Positions 15,574 through 24,560 of a stretch of DNA of 64,000 nucleotides are shown here, in pieces (position 1 is the stretch's first letter; every line of letters begins with the position of its first letter). The translations under genes and the position numbers were made by a program. The DNA is taken from contig NZ_CP108053.1 of NCBI RefSeq assembly GCF_036173105.1, forward strand, positions 4,278,001 to 4,342,000, read 5' to 3'. The notes below the pieces were generated by a model that was given only the letters and a program-made list of their open reading frames with translations, ran no database searches and was not told the origin of the DNA. Source of the DNA: Streptomyces sp. NBC_00287. GTDB taxonomy: Bacteria; Actinomycetota; Actinomycetes; Streptomycetales; Streptomycetaceae.

Positions 15574-16484
15574 GGCTTCAGGATCCGCAGATCCCCGGCG
15601 TCCGGATCACCGAACAGCACGAACAGCTCGGGGTCCTGCTCGGTGCCGCCGATCACCCAGTACGTGTCCTGACCGCATCCGCCGTCGAGCCGTACGGCGA
15701 CCCCACCCCGGTCCCAGTTGCCGTCCTCGCGCTTCAGGGACCAGGTGCCGGTGCCGTCGCAGAGGGCGAAGGCCTGACCCGCCGCCCAGTCGTCCATGTC
15801 GGTCTCGGTGGGCAGCTCGGTGAACTCCGCCCGCCCGTCCGGATGCAGCCGCAGAACCGCCCCGTCGTCGCCCCGCCAGACGCCGGTCAGCTGCCCGGCG
15901 GAGAGGACGGGAGGCTCGTACCCCTTGATCAGCCCCGCGCTCCCCGCCAGCGCGCCACCTACTCCGACCAGTACGAACAGCACCACGGAGGCCAGCCCCG
16001 AGCGGAACCAGACGCCCCAGAACCCCCACCGGGGGCGCCTGCGGACGTAGGCCATGGCGAGGGCGGGAAGGATCCCGAAGGCCGCGAACAGCAGGGCGGT
16101 GCTGATGAAGGGCCAGTCCCACAGCACGGTGGTCAGTGCCGCCCAGCCAACGCCGATCAGCGCGCTGCACGCCAGCTGCCAGGCCCAGCGTGGCCCACGC
16201 GCGCGTGCGACGACGAGGCCGGCCAGACAACCGGCAGGCAGGGACTGCACCAGCGCATGGATGAGCCCGAGCACGGGCAACACCAGCGGCGCGAAGACGA
16301 GCACGCAGGCCATGCCCATCGAGTTGAACCCTCGGCCGTAGGTGTCGCCGGACTGCTCGCCGATCCACCCGACCAGCCAGACCACCGGAAGCTGACCGGC
16401 GGCCACGGCAGCGGCCGCGTACAGCTCCGACGACCGCGCTGAGCTGTCGTTTCTGTGCTCCTGCGGACTGTTTCCCCACCTCAT
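15558..16484 (-). CDS. Multi-pass membrane protein with C-terminal extracytoplasmic domain
   Basis: This is a 308-residue protein of unknown function with about five or six transmembrane helices in the first two thirds (AAAAVAAGQLPVVWLVGWI, ACVLVFAPLVLPVLGLI, ALIGVGWAALTTVLW, ALLFAAFGILPALAMAY, ASVVLFVLVGVGGALAG). A soluble C-terminal domain carries LTGVWRGDDGAVLRLHPDGRAEF and WSLKREDGNWDRGGVAVRLDG. Streptomycete homologues are uncharacterised. The ATG at 16484 was preferred to one at 16541, because the upstream codons overlap operator 4. Confidence 0.72.
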   Translation of the reverse strand: MRWGNSPQEHRNDSSARSSELYAAAAVAAGQLPVVWLVGWIGEQSGDTYGRGFNSMGMACVLVFAPLVLPVLGLIHALVQSLPAGCLAGLVVARARGPRWAWQLACSALIGVGWAALTTVLWDWPFISTALLFAAFGILPALAMAYVRRRPRWGFWGVWFRSGLASVVLFVLVGVGGALAGSAGLIKGYEPPVLSAGQLTGVWRGDDGAVLRLHPDGRAEFTELPTETDMDDWAAGQAFALCDGTGTWSLKREDGNWDRGGVAVRLDGGCGQDTYWVIGGTEQDPELFVLFGDPDAGDLRILKPQRPL

Positions 16485-16532
16485 GCGCGCAGCGTACGCA
16501 CGCGTGCCCGGCGCCCCCGCACACCCCTTCCA

Positions 16533-16551
16533 ATCTGACACACCGTCAGCT
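16533..16551. promoter_or_regulatory. Regulon palindrome 4 (flavin reductase)
   Basis: ATCTGACA-CAC-CGTCAGCT with intact core CTGAC-N5-GTCAG. It ends 3 bp before the ATG chosen for the flavin reductase, and lies between that gene and the divergent membrane protein. Confidence 0.72.
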
Positions 16552-16554
16552 TCA

Positions 16555-17160
16555 ATGGGTGACGTGATGGGACACGCAGGAATGGCCGCAGCCGCCGTCC
16601 GCTACCTCAGGTCGGTCGACGCCCCGCGCGTGGAGCCGTTGCCGCGACCGGAGTTGCGGTGTGTCGGCGAGGACGAGCGGGCGCCGGTCGATCAGGCCGA
16701 GTTCCGGCGAGTGCTCGGGAACTTCGCGACGGGGGTGACCGTTGTCACATCACCAGCCGCCGACGGCGAAGCCACCCCCGCCGGTTTCGCCTGCCAGTCC
16801 TTCTCCTCCCTCTCCCTCGACCCACCCCTGATCGCCTTCATGGTCGGCCGCACATCGACGACCTGGCCGCGCATCGCCCGCGCCGGCGTCTTCTGCGTCA
16901 ACGTCCTGGCCGCCCACCAGGGCAACCTGTGCCGCGGCTTCGCGGTAAGCGGCGGCGACAAGTTCGCCGGGGTCGCATACGACGCGGCACCGGCGTCAGG
17001 CTCCCCGCGCCTCGAGGGCGCCTTGGCCTGGGTGGACTGCACGATCCACGCCGTACACACGGGCGGCGACCACCTCATCGTGGTGGGGCGGGTGGATGCG
17101 CTGGGAGCGACCGAGGAGGACGCGGCGCCGTTGCTGTTCCACCGGGGCCAGTTCATCTGA
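16555..17160 (+). CDS. Flavin reductase family protein (HpaC-like)
   Basis: This 201-residue FMN-binding split-barrel flavin reductase supplies reduced flavin to a two-component monooxygenase. Motifs are FRRVLGNFATGVTVVTS, GFACQSFSSLSLDPPLIAFMVG, STTWPRI, FCVNVLAAHQ and HLIVVGRVDAL. A 45-residue N-terminal extension precedes the barrel. Starts at 16567 or 16582 are also possible because the ATG at 16555 has no ribosome site and lies 4 bp after the operator; the transcript may be leaderless. No partner oxygenase is adjacent, so the partner is either unlinked or the monooxygenase-like gene at 11201. Confidence 0.83.
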   Translation: MGDVMGHAGMAAAAVRYLRSVDAPRVEPLPRPELRCVGEDERAPVDQAEFRRVLGNFATGVTVVTSPAADGEATPAGFACQSFSSLSLDPPLIAFMVGRTSTTWPRIARAGVFCVNVLAAHQGNLCRGFAVSGGDKFAGVAYDAAPASGSPRLEGALAWVDCTIHAVHTGGDHLIVVGRVDALGATEEDAAPLLFHRGQFI

Positions 17161-17180
17161 CGGCAAGGGGGCGCCCCGTC

Positions 17181-17210
17181 AGGGGCGCGGGGAACTGCGC
17201 GACAAGCCCC
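17181..17210 (+). repeat. Dispersed intergenic element AGGGGCGCGGGGAACTGCGCGA
   Basis: AGGGGCGCGGGGAACTGCGC followed by GACAAGCCCC lies between the convergent flavin reductase and MFS genes. The same core occurs at 32011-32039, 32067-32095 and 53207-53229. Repeats of this kind are common at gene ends in Streptomyces and may act as terminators or REP-like elements. Confidence 0.75.
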
Positions 17211-17228
17211 CACGGGCCCGCAGGTCCT

Positions 17229-18581
17229 TCACGCAACAGCAACCGCCCCAGCCACCCCCGACCGACGCCGAATCACCAACGCCATCAGCGCAGCCACCGC
17301 GCACAAGGCCCCGGACGCATACCAAACAACGTCATAAGACCCGAACGCATCCCGCGCGACCCCACCAAGAAACGCCACCAGCGCCGCCCCCACCTGATGG
17401 GAAGCAAGCACCCACCCAAAAACAATCGCGCTGTCCTCCCCATAGTGCTCCCGGCACAACGCGACGGTCGGCGGCACAGTAGCCACCCAATCAAGCCCGT
17501 AGAACACGATGAAGAAGATCATCGGCGGCCTCACGCTCGGCGCGAGCAGCATCGGCAGAAACAGCAGCGAGACCCCCCGCAACGCGTAATACACCGCCAA
17601 CAACCGCCGAGCCTCATACCGATCGGTAAACCAGCCGGAGGCAATCGTGCCGACGACATCGAACACCCCGATCACCGCAAGCAACGAGGCCGCGGCCTGA
17701 ACCGGCATGTGCTCATCGTGCGCCGCAGGCACAAAGTGGGTCTGGATCAGACCGTTGGTGGAGGCCCCGCAGATCGCGAAGGTACCGGCGAGCAGCCAGA
17801 AGGGCCCGGTGCGGGCCGCGTCGAGCAGGACCCGAACGGCACGGCGGGCGGCGCCCGTCGCGGGCGGCGGCTTCGGCACGAACTCCTTCGCACCGTACGG
17901 CTTCAGACCCACGTCCGCCGGATGGTCCCGCAGCAGCAGCCACACGAACGGGACGACGGCGAGAGCCGCCAACGCCACCGTCACGGCCGCCGGACGCCAG
18001 CTGTGTTCCTCGACCATCCAGGACAGCACCGGCAGGAAGATCAGCTGCCCGGAGGCCGACGCGGCGGTGAGGATTCCGGTGACCAGGCCGCGCCGCTCGG
18101 TGAACCACCGGTTGGTGACGGTCGCGGCGAAGGCCAGCGCCATGGATCCGCTGCCGAGGCCGACCAGCAGACCCCAGCACAGCATGAGCTGCCAGGCCGC
18201 CGTCATCCAGTACGTGAGGCCGGAGCCGAGGGCGATCACGGTCAGCGCGACCGCCACGACCTTGCGTATGCCGAAACGGTCCATCAGTGCCGCCGCGAAG
18301 GGCGCGGTCAGACCGTAGAGCGCGAGGTTCACGGAGACCGCGGCGCCGATCGTGCCGCGGGACCAGCCGAAATCCTCGTGCAGCGGGTCGATGAGCAGCC
18401 CGGGCAGGGAGCGGAAGGCGGCGGCGCCGATGATCGTCACGAAGGTGACGGCGGCGACGTACCAGGCGCGGTGGATACGGCGCTTTCGGCGGGTCGGGGT
18501 GCTCGGGTTGTCCTCTGCGGTGGCCGCGGCGTCGGTTGTCTGGGTCACGACATAGATGATCGCGTCCGGATTCCGCCTCAT
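17229..18581 (-). CDS. MFS transporter (12 TM, oxalate/formate-antiporter-like)
   Basis: This 450-residue major facilitator has twelve predicted helices and a central loop with LLLRDHPADVGLKPYG. The helix-2/3 loop LIDPLHEDFGWSRGTIGAA and RFGIRKVVAVALTVIALG, and the helix-5 region FTERRGLVTGILTAASASGQLIFLP, are typical of the monocarboxylate/oxalate-formate branch. GTG codons about 30 bp inside the frame could be the real start. It is divergent from the GlxA-type regulator (39-bp gap), which may control it. The substrate is unknown, probably an organic acid. Confidence 0.82.
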   Translation of the reverse strand: MRRNPDAIIYVVTQTTDAAATAEDNPSTPTRRKRRIHRAWYVAAVTFVTIIGAAAFRSLPGLLIDPLHEDFGWSRGTIGAAVSVNLALYGLTAPFAAALMDRFGIRKVVAVALTVIALGSGLTYWMTAAWQLMLCWGLLVGLGSGSMALAFAATVTNRWFTERRGLVTGILTAASASGQLIFLPVLSWMVEEHSWRPAAVTVALAALAVVPFVWLLLRDHPADVGLKPYGAKEFVPKPPPATGAARRAVRVLLDAARTGPFWLLAGTFAICGASTNGLIQTHFVPAAHDEHMPVQAAASLLAVIGVFDVVGTIASGWFTDRYEARRLLAVYYALRGVSLLFLPMLLAPSVRPPMIFFIVFYGLDWVATVPPTVALCREHYGEDSAIVFGWVLASHQVGAALVAFLGGVARDAFGSYDVVWYASGALCAVAALMALVIRRRSGVAGAVAVA

Positions 18582-18619
18582 CGAGTGGCCCGAAGGTCAG
18601 CGTTCGTTAGGATCGGGCC

Positions 18620-19699
18620 ATGAGCAGTGACCCGGAGTCGACTGAGTCCCCTGCGTTTCGTCCGCATCGCGTCGTCGTGCTCGCCCTGGACGGCCTGCTC
18701 CCCTTCGAGCTGGGCATCCCGCACCGCATCTTCGGCCGCCCCAAGAACGCCCGCGGTAGGCACCTGTACGAGGTCCTGACCTGCTCGATCCGGCCACCCG
18801 GCCCCGTCGTCACGGACGCCGACTTCGCCATCATGGTCGAGCACGGCCCCGAGCTCCTGGCGACCGCCGACACGGTGATCGTCCCGGCCTCCTACGAGCT
18901 CGGCCCGGTCTTCGAGGAAGGCGTGCTCACCCCCGAACTGGCCGCCGCCCTCGCCCACATCCGCTCCGGCACCCGGCTCGCCTCCATCTGCACCGGCGTC
19001 TTCGTCCTGGCCGCCGCCGGGTATCTCGACGGCCGCCGCGCCACCACGCACTGGGCGGAGACGGACCAGCTGCAACGCCTCTTCCCGGCCATCGACGTCG
19101 ACCCGGACGTCCTGTTCATCGACGACGGCGACGTACTCACCTCGGCCGGCGTCGCCGCCGGGATCGACCTGTGCCTGCACATGGTCCGCCGCGACCACGG
19201 AACCGCCGTCGCCAACGAGATCGCCCGCCGTACGGTCGTACCGCCGCATCGCGACGGCGGCCAGGCGCAGTACATCCACCGCCCGGTGCCCGACCCCCAG
19301 CAGGCGACGACGACCACGGCCCGCGCCTGGGCCCTGGGCCGCCTGCACGAGCCGATCCAGCTGCGGGACATGGCGGCGCAGGAGGCCATGTCGGTACGGA
19401 CCTTCACGCGCCGCTTCCGCGAGGAGGTCGGGGTCAGCCCCGGTCAGTGGCTCACCCAGCAGCGGGTGGAACGGGCCCGGCACCTGCTGGAGTCCACCGA
19501 TCTGTCCATGGACCAGGTGGCACAGGGCTCCGGATTCGGTACGGCGCAGTCGATGCGGCAGCACTTGCAGACGGCACTCGGGGTGACGCCGACCGCGTAC
19601 CGCCGGACCTTCCGTCAGTCCGAGAACGTCAGCACCGCCCGGGCCACCCGGCCCGCCTCGGCATCGGCGGCGGCCTTCTCGAAGTCCTCCACCGGGTAG
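18620..19699 (+). CDS. GlxA-type transcriptional regulator (DJ-1/PfpI plus AraC HTH)
   Basis: This is a 359-residue regulator. Residues about 15-200 form a DJ-1/PfpI domain with a CTGVFVLAAAGYLDGRRATTHW nucleophile-elbow region. Residues 235-330 form an AraC DNA-binding domain (MAAQEAMSVRTFTRRFREEVGVSPGQWL, VAQGSGFGTAQSMRQHLQ, GVTPTAYRRTFR). The last 27 residues after YRRTFRQS are not family-like and overlap the 3' end of the convergent alcohol dehydrogenase gene by 85 bp. It is divergent from the MFS gene, its likely target. Confidence 0.87.
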   Translation: MSSDPESTESPAFRPHRVVVLALDGLLPFELGIPHRIFGRPKNARGRHLYEVLTCSIRPPGPVVTDADFAIMVEHGPELLATADTVIVPASYELGPVFEEGVLTPELAAALAHIRSGTRLASICTGVFVLAAAGYLDGRRATTHWAETDQLQRLFPAIDVDPDVLFIDDGDVLTSAGVAAGIDLCLHMVRRDHGTAVANEIARRTVVPPHRDGGQAQYIHRPVPDPQQATTTTARAWALGRLHEPIQLRDMAAQEAMSVRTFTRRFREEVGVSPGQWLTQQRVERARHLLESTDLSMDQVAQGSGFGTAQSMRQHLQTALGVTPTAYRRTFRQSENVSTARATRPASASAAAFSKSSTG

Positions 19700-20670
19700 G
19701 TCCGCGTCACGAGTTCGTCGAGAAGCAGCCGGCCGGCCCCGTACAGGTCGGCGTAGAGCGCGATGTCCCGCTGCGGGCGCGAGGAGCCGTAGCGGCAGCC
19801 CAGGATCGACTTGTCCAGGTAGAGGGTCGAGACGCGGAAGGACGCCTCGGCCGTGGCCGGTGGCACCCCGAGGAGGATCGCCTGGCCGTGCCGGTCGAGG
19901 AGGTCGATGGCCTCACGGATCAGCTCGACGCGTCCGACGCACTCGAAAGCGTGGTCCGCACCCGTGGGCAGGATGTCCCGCACCCCATCGGTGGAGGTCA
20001 GGAAGTCGGTCGCACCGAACCGGCGGGCCATCTCCTCCTTGGCCGGATTGGAGTCGACGGCGACGATCCGCAGGGCACCCGCGATCCGCGCGCCCTGAAT
20101 GACATTGAGCCCGATTCCACCGGTCCCGATCACCACCACTCTGTCTCCGCGATCCACCCGCGCCCGGTTGAGCACGGCCCCCACCCCGGTCAGCACCCCG
20201 CACCCGATCAACGCCGCGGACACCAGCGGAAGTTCCCTCGGGATCCGCACCGCCTGCACCGCCTTCACCACCGTCCGCTCGGCGAAGGCGGAGTTGGACG
20301 CGAACTGGTACACCGAGCGCCCACCCCGCAGGAAGGGCTGCCCAGGCCGCCCGATCGCCTGCCGGCACATGGTCGGCCGCCCCCGGTCGCACTCAGGGCA
20401 CGCACCGCAGTTGGCAAGCGTGGACAGCGCCACATGATCCCCGGGCACGACATGCGAGACCCCGGCCCCCACAGCCTCCACCACCCCCGCCCCCTCGTGG
20501 CCGAGCACCACAGGAACGGGGAAAGGTATGGTCCCGTCCACCACGGACAGATCGCTGTGGCACAACCCCGCCGCCGCGATCGCGACCAGCACCTCACCCG
20601 GCCCCGGTTCCCGCACCTCCAGGTCGTCCACGACCTCGGTCCGCTTCCCGTCGAACAGCACTCCGCGCAT
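19615..20670 (-). CDS. Zn-dependent alcohol dehydrogenase (MDR family)
   Basis: This 351-residue medium-chain dehydrogenase oxidises alcohols with NAD(P). The catalytic zinc site shows as GLCHSD and GHEGAGVV, the structural zinc cysteines as CGACPECDRGRPTMC, and the cofactor fold as GTGGIGLNVIQGA. It resembles S-hydroxymethyl-mycothiol/class III-type and NDMA-linked dehydrogenases of actinobacteria. The ATG at 20670 overlaps the upstream dehydrogenase stop by one base (TGATG). It is the last gene of the SDR-acyl-CoA dehydrogenase-ADH unit controlled by operator 5. Confidence 0.88.
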   Translation of the reverse strand: MRGVLFDGKRTEVVDDLEVREPGPGEVLVAIAAAGLCHSDLSVVDGTIPFPVPVVLGHEGAGVVEAVGAGVSHVVPGDHVALSTLANCGACPECDRGRPTMCRQAIGRPGQPFLRGGRSVYQFASNSAFAERTVVKAVQAVRIPRELPLVSAALIGCGVLTGVGAVLNRARVDRGDRVVVIGTGGIGLNVIQGARIAGALRIVAVDSNPAKEEMARRFGATDFLTSTDGVRDILPTGADHAFECVGRVELIREAIDLLDRHGQAILLGVPPATAEASFRVSTLYLDKSILGCRYGSSRPQRDIALYADLYGAGRLLLDELVTRTYPVEDFEKAAADAEAGRVARAVLTFSD

Positions 20671-21821
20671 CAGACGACCCCCTTGGGCTCCCTGGGCAGA
20701 CCGAGCACCCGCTCGGCGATGATCGTGCGCTGAACCTGATCCGAGCCGCCGTAGATGGTGTCGGCCCGGGAGAAGAGGAACAGATGCTGCAGCGGATCGA
20801 GTTCGTACGGCGTCGAAGGCGCCCAGTCGACCGGACCGACCGCGGCCCCGGCACCCCGTACCGCCACCGCCAGCTCCCCGAGCCGCTGATGCCACCCGGC
20901 CCACAGCAGCTTGGCCACGCTGGAGGCGCCCGCATCACCGGAACCGCCCAGGGTGCGCAGGGCGTTCCAGCGCATGGTGCGCAGCTCGGCCCACTGCCGG
21001 ACGAGCCGGTCCCGTACGACGGGATCCGCCACCGCTCCCGTCTCCACGGCGACCCGCACCACCTGCTCCAACTCCCGTGCGAAGCCGATCTGCTGGGCCA
21101 GCGTGGACACCCCGCGCTCGAACCCGAGCAGGCTCATCGCCACCTGCCAGCCCTGGCCCTCGCCGCCGACGACGTGCTCCACGCGCGCGTGCGCGCCGTC
21201 GAAGAAGACCTCGTTGAAGTCGCTGGTGCCGGTCAGCTGCCGGATGGGACGGACGTCGATGTGGTCCGGTTGGTCCATCGCCACGAGGAGGAAACTCAGC
21301 CCCTGGTGGCGCCGGGACCCCGGCTCGGTTCGGGCCAACACAAAGCACCAGTCCGCCTCGTGCGCGAGTGACGTCCAGATCTTCTGCCCGGTGATGCGGT
21401 ACCCGCCCCGCACATCCCGCACGGCCACGGTCCGCACAGACGCCAGATCCGACCCGGCCCCGGGCTCGCTGTACCCCTGACACCACAACTCGTCACCGGC
21501 GGCCACCGGAGGCAGGAAGCGGGCCTTCTGCTCCTCGCTGCCGTGCGCGAGCAGAGTCGGCGCCAGCAGATTCTCCCCGATGTGCCCCGAGCGCGGGGGC
21601 GCGCCGGAACGGGCGTACTCCTCGGCCCAGGCGACCTGTTGGGTGAGCGTGGCGGACCGGTTGCCGTACCCGGTCTCGGGCCAGGAGAGCCCGATCCAGC
21701 CGGCCGCGCCGAGGGTGCGTTCCCAGGTGCGGCGGTCCAGATCGGGGTCGGCATGCGCGCAGAGCCAGGCCTTGGCTTCCGCACGGAACGCCTCGTCCTC
21801 GGCACTGAATCCAAAGTCCAC
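20670..21821 (-). CDS. Acyl-CoA dehydrogenase
   Basis: This 383-residue FAD-dependent acyl-CoA dehydrogenase has an N-terminal domain FSAEDEAFRAEAKAWL, middle domain WCQGYSEPGAGSDLASVRT and GQKIWTSLAHEADWCFVLART, and C-terminal IYGGSDQVQRTIIAERVLGLPRE. The usual IYEGT glutamate is glycine here, so the catalytic base must be elsewhere, as in isovaleryl-type and steroid-type enzymes. The GTG start at 21821 has AGGAGAG upstream. It is the middle gene of the operator-5 unit. Confidence 0.88.
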   Translation of the reverse strand: MDFGFSAEDEAFRAEAKAWLCAHADPDLDRRTWERTLGAAGWIGLSWPETGYGNRSATLTQQVAWAEEYARSGAPPRSGHIGENLLAPTLLAHGSEEQKARFLPPVAAGDELWCQGYSEPGAGSDLASVRTVAVRDVRGGYRITGQKIWTSLAHEADWCFVLARTEPGSRRHQGLSFLLVAMDQPDHIDVRPIRQLTGTSDFNEVFFDGAHARVEHVVGGEGQGWQVAMSLLGFERGVSTLAQQIGFARELEQVVRVAVETGAVADPVVRDRLVRQWAELRTMRWNALRTLGGSGDAGASSVAKLLWAGWHQRLGELAVAVRGAGAAVGPVDWAPSTPYELDPLQHLFLFSRADTIYGGSDQVQRTIIAERVLGLPREPKGVV

Positions 21822-21832
21822 GGGACTCTCCT

Positions 21833-22708
21833 CTACGAGGCGTTCGGCGGCCGAAGCAACGGCATCGGATCCGCTCCCACCGTCCCTGGCAGAAACTCCG
21901 CGATCCGTTCCGGCGTCCACGACCCTTCGGAGTACGCGGCCCGCAATTCCCTCGGCTGAGCCCAAACCGCCAGCTTGGGCCCGGCAATTGTGTAGACCTG
22001 CCCGGTGATTCCCTGTTCCTTGGCCCGATCCGACAGCAGATAGACGACAAGCGCCGCCACATCCTCCGGATCCCCGATCTCCGCCAACTCCATGGGAACC
22101 TTCGCCGACATCCGCGTACGAGCGACAGGCGCCACCGCATTGGCCGTCACTCCGTACTTGTTCAGGCCCAGCGCGGCACTCCGTACCAGCGAAATGATCC
22201 CGCCTTTCGCCGCGCTGTAATTGGCCTGCGAAACGGACCCCTGATGGTTCCCGCTGGTAAAACCGATCAAGGTGCCGGAACGCTGTCCCCGCATCACCGC
22301 GGAGGCCGCGCGGAATACCGTGAACGTGCCCTTGAGGTGGGTGGCGATCACCGGATCCCACTCCTCCTCGGTCATGTTGAACAGCATCCGCTCCCGCAGA
22401 ATCCCGGCGACACACACGACCCCGTCGATCCGCCCGTACGCCGACGCGGCCACGTCCACGACCCGCTGCCCGCCCGCCATGGTGGAGATGTCGTCGGCCA
22501 CCGCGACCGCCTCTCCCCCGGCGGCCTCGATCTCCTTGACGACGCCCTCGGCGACCTCGCTCGTCGGCGAGGCCCCGTCCACCGCGACCCCGTAGTCGTT
22601 GACGACGACCCGCGCCCCCTCGGCCGCAGCCGCCAGCGCCACCGCCCGGCCGATCCCCCGCCCCGCGCCGGTCACGGCGACGACCTTGCCTGCCAAGAAG
22701 TTCCCCAC
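21833..22708 (-). CDS. SDR-family oxidoreductase (hydroxyacyl-CoA dehydrogenase-like)
   Basis: This 291-residue short-chain dehydrogenase has a TGAGRGIGRAVALAAAAEGARVVVNDYG cofactor motif, a GFTSGNHQGSVSQANYSAAKGGI active site (Ser, Tyr-x3-Lys) and VAPVARTRMS. The sequence resembles the 3-hydroxyacyl-CoA dehydrogenase part of multifunctional (MFE-2 type) enzymes. The GTG start at 22708 has GGGAAGGGG upstream. It is the first gene of a three-gene unit and divergent from the cyclase-family gene, with operator 5 between. Confidence 0.88.
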   Translation of the reverse strand: MGNFLAGKVVAVTGAGRGIGRAVALAAAAEGARVVVNDYGVAVDGASPTSEVAEGVVKEIEAAGGEAVAVADDISTMAGGQRVVDVAASAYGRIDGVVCVAGILRERMLFNMTEEEWDPVIATHLKGTFTVFRAASAVMRGQRSGTLIGFTSGNHQGSVSQANYSAAKGGIISLVRSAALGLNKYGVTANAVAPVARTRMSAKVPMELAEIGDPEDVAALVVYLLSDRAKEQGITGQVYTIAGPKLAVWAQPRELRAAYSEGSWTPERIAEFLPGTVGADPMPLLRPPNAS

Positions 22709-22728
22709 GCCCGGCCCCTTCCCGCGGT

Positions 22729-22747
22729 TTCTGACGGACCGTTAGAT
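22729..22747. promoter_or_regulatory. Regulon palindrome 5 (SDR / cyclase divergon)
   Basis: TTCTGACG-GAC-CGTTAGAT, one core mismatch. It lies 20 bp from the SDR start and 46 bp from the cyclase-family start. Position and spacing mirror operator 1. Confidence 0.7.
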
Positions 22748-22793
22748 TTTATGTCCCGCGAGACAGTCGGAGACAAGCCCCGGGGAGGGACCG

Positions 22794-23720
22794 ATGTCAT
22801 TGCCGGACGCGTTCCACGAGATCGCCAAGCGCGTGAACAACTGGGGCCGTTGGGGGCCCGATGACGAGATCGGCACCCTCAACCTGATCACCGACGAGGT
22901 CGTCCGCGAGGCCGCGGCCTCGGTCCGCAGCGGACGGCGGATCCCGCTCGCGCTGCCGCTGCGCCAGGACGGCGTACAGACCGGGATGATCCCGGGGCGG
23001 ATCAACCCCCTGCACGTCATGGTGCAGATCAATCAGGAGATCTTCGGTCCGGGCACGGTCGCGTGCAGCGACGACGCCGTGACCATGGGCCTTCAGGCGG
23101 GCACCCATTGGGATGCGCTGACCCATGTCTCGCACTCGGGCCGGCTCTACAACGGCCGCCCGGCCGACACCGTCAGCGCGCACGGCGGCGCGGAGTTCGC
23201 CGGGATGGCCACCGCGCGGCACATCGTCTCGCGCGGGGTGTTGCTCGACGTGGCACGCGCGCGTGGCGTGGAACGGCTCGAGGGAGCGCACGCCGTGACG
23301 CCCGAGGACCTGGAGGCGGCCGAGGAACTCGCGGGCACGCGCGTGCGTGGCGGCGACATCGTGCTCGTACGCACCGGGCAGATGCAGATCTGTCTCGCCG
23401 GGGACAAGCACGGTTACGGCTATCCGTCGCCGGGACTGTCGATCCGCACTCCGGAGTGGTTCCACGCGCGCGATGTGGCCGCCGTCGCCAACGACACCCT
23501 CACGTTCGAGATCTTCCCGCCGGAGATCGAGGACCTGTGGCTGCCCGTGCACGCGCTCGACCTGGTGGAGATGGGGATGCCGCAGGGGCAGAACTGGAAT
23601 CTCGAAGAGTTGTCCACAGCCTGTGGACAAGAAGAGCGGTACGCCTTCCTGTTGTCGGCGACCCCCGAGCCCTTCGTCGGCGCGACAGGGGCCCCGGTGG
23701 CACCGGTCGCCGTACTGTGA
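22794..23720 (+). CDS. Cyclase / kynurenine-formamidase-like metal hydrolase
   Basis: This 308-residue cyclase-family (PF04199) protein is a metal-dependent hydrolase or ring opener. The metal motif HWDALTHVSHSG (HxDxxxH type) is present, together with GVLLDVARARG, VRGGDIVLVRTGQM and the LPVHALDLVEMGMPQGQNW C-terminal part. The ATG at 22794 follows GGGGAGGGACCG. It is divergent from the SDR gene and expected to be co-regulated with it through operator 5. In a catabolic setting it could hydrolyse an amide, lactone or cyclic intermediate. Confidence 0.85.
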   Translation: MSLPDAFHEIAKRVNNWGRWGPDDEIGTLNLITDEVVREAAASVRSGRRIPLALPLRQDGVQTGMIPGRINPLHVMVQINQEIFGPGTVACSDDAVTMGLQAGTHWDALTHVSHSGRLYNGRPADTVSAHGGAEFAGMATARHIVSRGVLLDVARARGVERLEGAHAVTPEDLEAAEELAGTRVRGGDIVLVRTGQMQICLAGDKHGYGYPSPGLSIRTPEWFHARDVAAVANDTLTFEIFPPEIEDLWLPVHALDLVEMGMPQGQNWNLEELSTACGQEERYAFLLSATPEPFVGATGAPVAPVAVL

Positions 23721-24083
23721 GCCCCTGACATGCGGCTGGCGGTGCGCGATGCCCGCCCCGAGCACGGCAGCGCGCACCGCCATCCGACTCCGGCGCTCCC
23801 GCCCCGGCTGCCCCTCGGACCCTGAGGGAGCCGACGCCGAATCACGACCCACACTCGCCGAGGGCTCCCGTCACCGAAACCCTCGTCGTCCCCTCACGGC
23901 GAATCGCTGACCATAAGCGTGATCAAACGGACACGCGCCGTCAACACCTGTTCGGGGATTTATTACTTATGCCCTATATGCGACAGGCGCACACTGAAGC
24001 ATGTCCGGCGCACCGCACCACGTCCGGCGCAAGGGATCAGCACCTGTCGGCCATGGGCACCGCCGCATACCCCGCGGGCGCCC
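23721..24083. other. Intergenic region, 363 bp
   Basis: I see no gene here. A short AT-richer patch near 23950-23975 is unusual against the local base composition and could be a promoter or a relic. No palindrome of the regulon is present. Confidence 0.4.
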
Positions 24084-24560
24084 TCACACCGCCTCGAACG
24101 CCAGCCCTTCAAAGGCTCCGCCGCCATACGCCACCGCGGGCTCGCGCCCCTCGGCGCACCGGTCCAACTCGCACCAGATCCGCTTGCCCGGACCGTCGGG
24201 CATCCATCCCCATCGATCCGCGAGACCGTCGACGAGGGCGAGGCCCCGGCCGCCCGTCTCGCCGCCGCCGGCGCAACGCGGCACCGGGGCCCGGCCACTG
24301 GCGTCCACCACTTCGAGCCGTACGGTGGCCGACTCGGCGCCGGTCGCCACCCCGGGCAGGAACAGTCGCAGCACGGCCGGACAGCCGGTGTGCACCACGG
24401 CGTTGGTGACCAGTTCGGACACGAGCAGGATGAGCGTCTCCGACAGCGACTCGTCGACCCCTATCCCGGACCCGGCGAGCCGCGAGCGGGCCCACCTCCG
24501 GGCTCGCCCCACCTCTGCGGGGTCGGGCCGGATCTCCAGCTGCACTTGAAGCACCTGCAC
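24084..24560 (-). CDS. Anti-sigma-type serine kinase / ATP-binding protein (HATPase_c)
   Basis: This 158-residue GHKL ATPase of the RsbW/SpoIIAB-like group is abundant in streptomycetes, where such proteins can bind sigma factors or antagonists. N box: SLSETLILLVSELVTNAVVHTG. G1 box: VEVVDASGRAP. G2: GGRGLALVDGLADRWGW. A GTG start at 24560 is likely. It is monocistronic. A STAS protein at 29331 is a conceivable partner, but nothing links them directly. Confidence 0.85.
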   Translation of the reverse strand: MQVLQVQLEIRPDPAEVGRARRWARSRLAGSGIGVDESLSETLILLVSELVTNAVVHTGCPAVLRLFLPGVATGAESATVRLEVVDASGRAPVPRCAGGGETGGRGLALVDGLADRWGWMPDGPGKRIWCELDRCAEGREPAVAYGGGAFEGLAFEAV

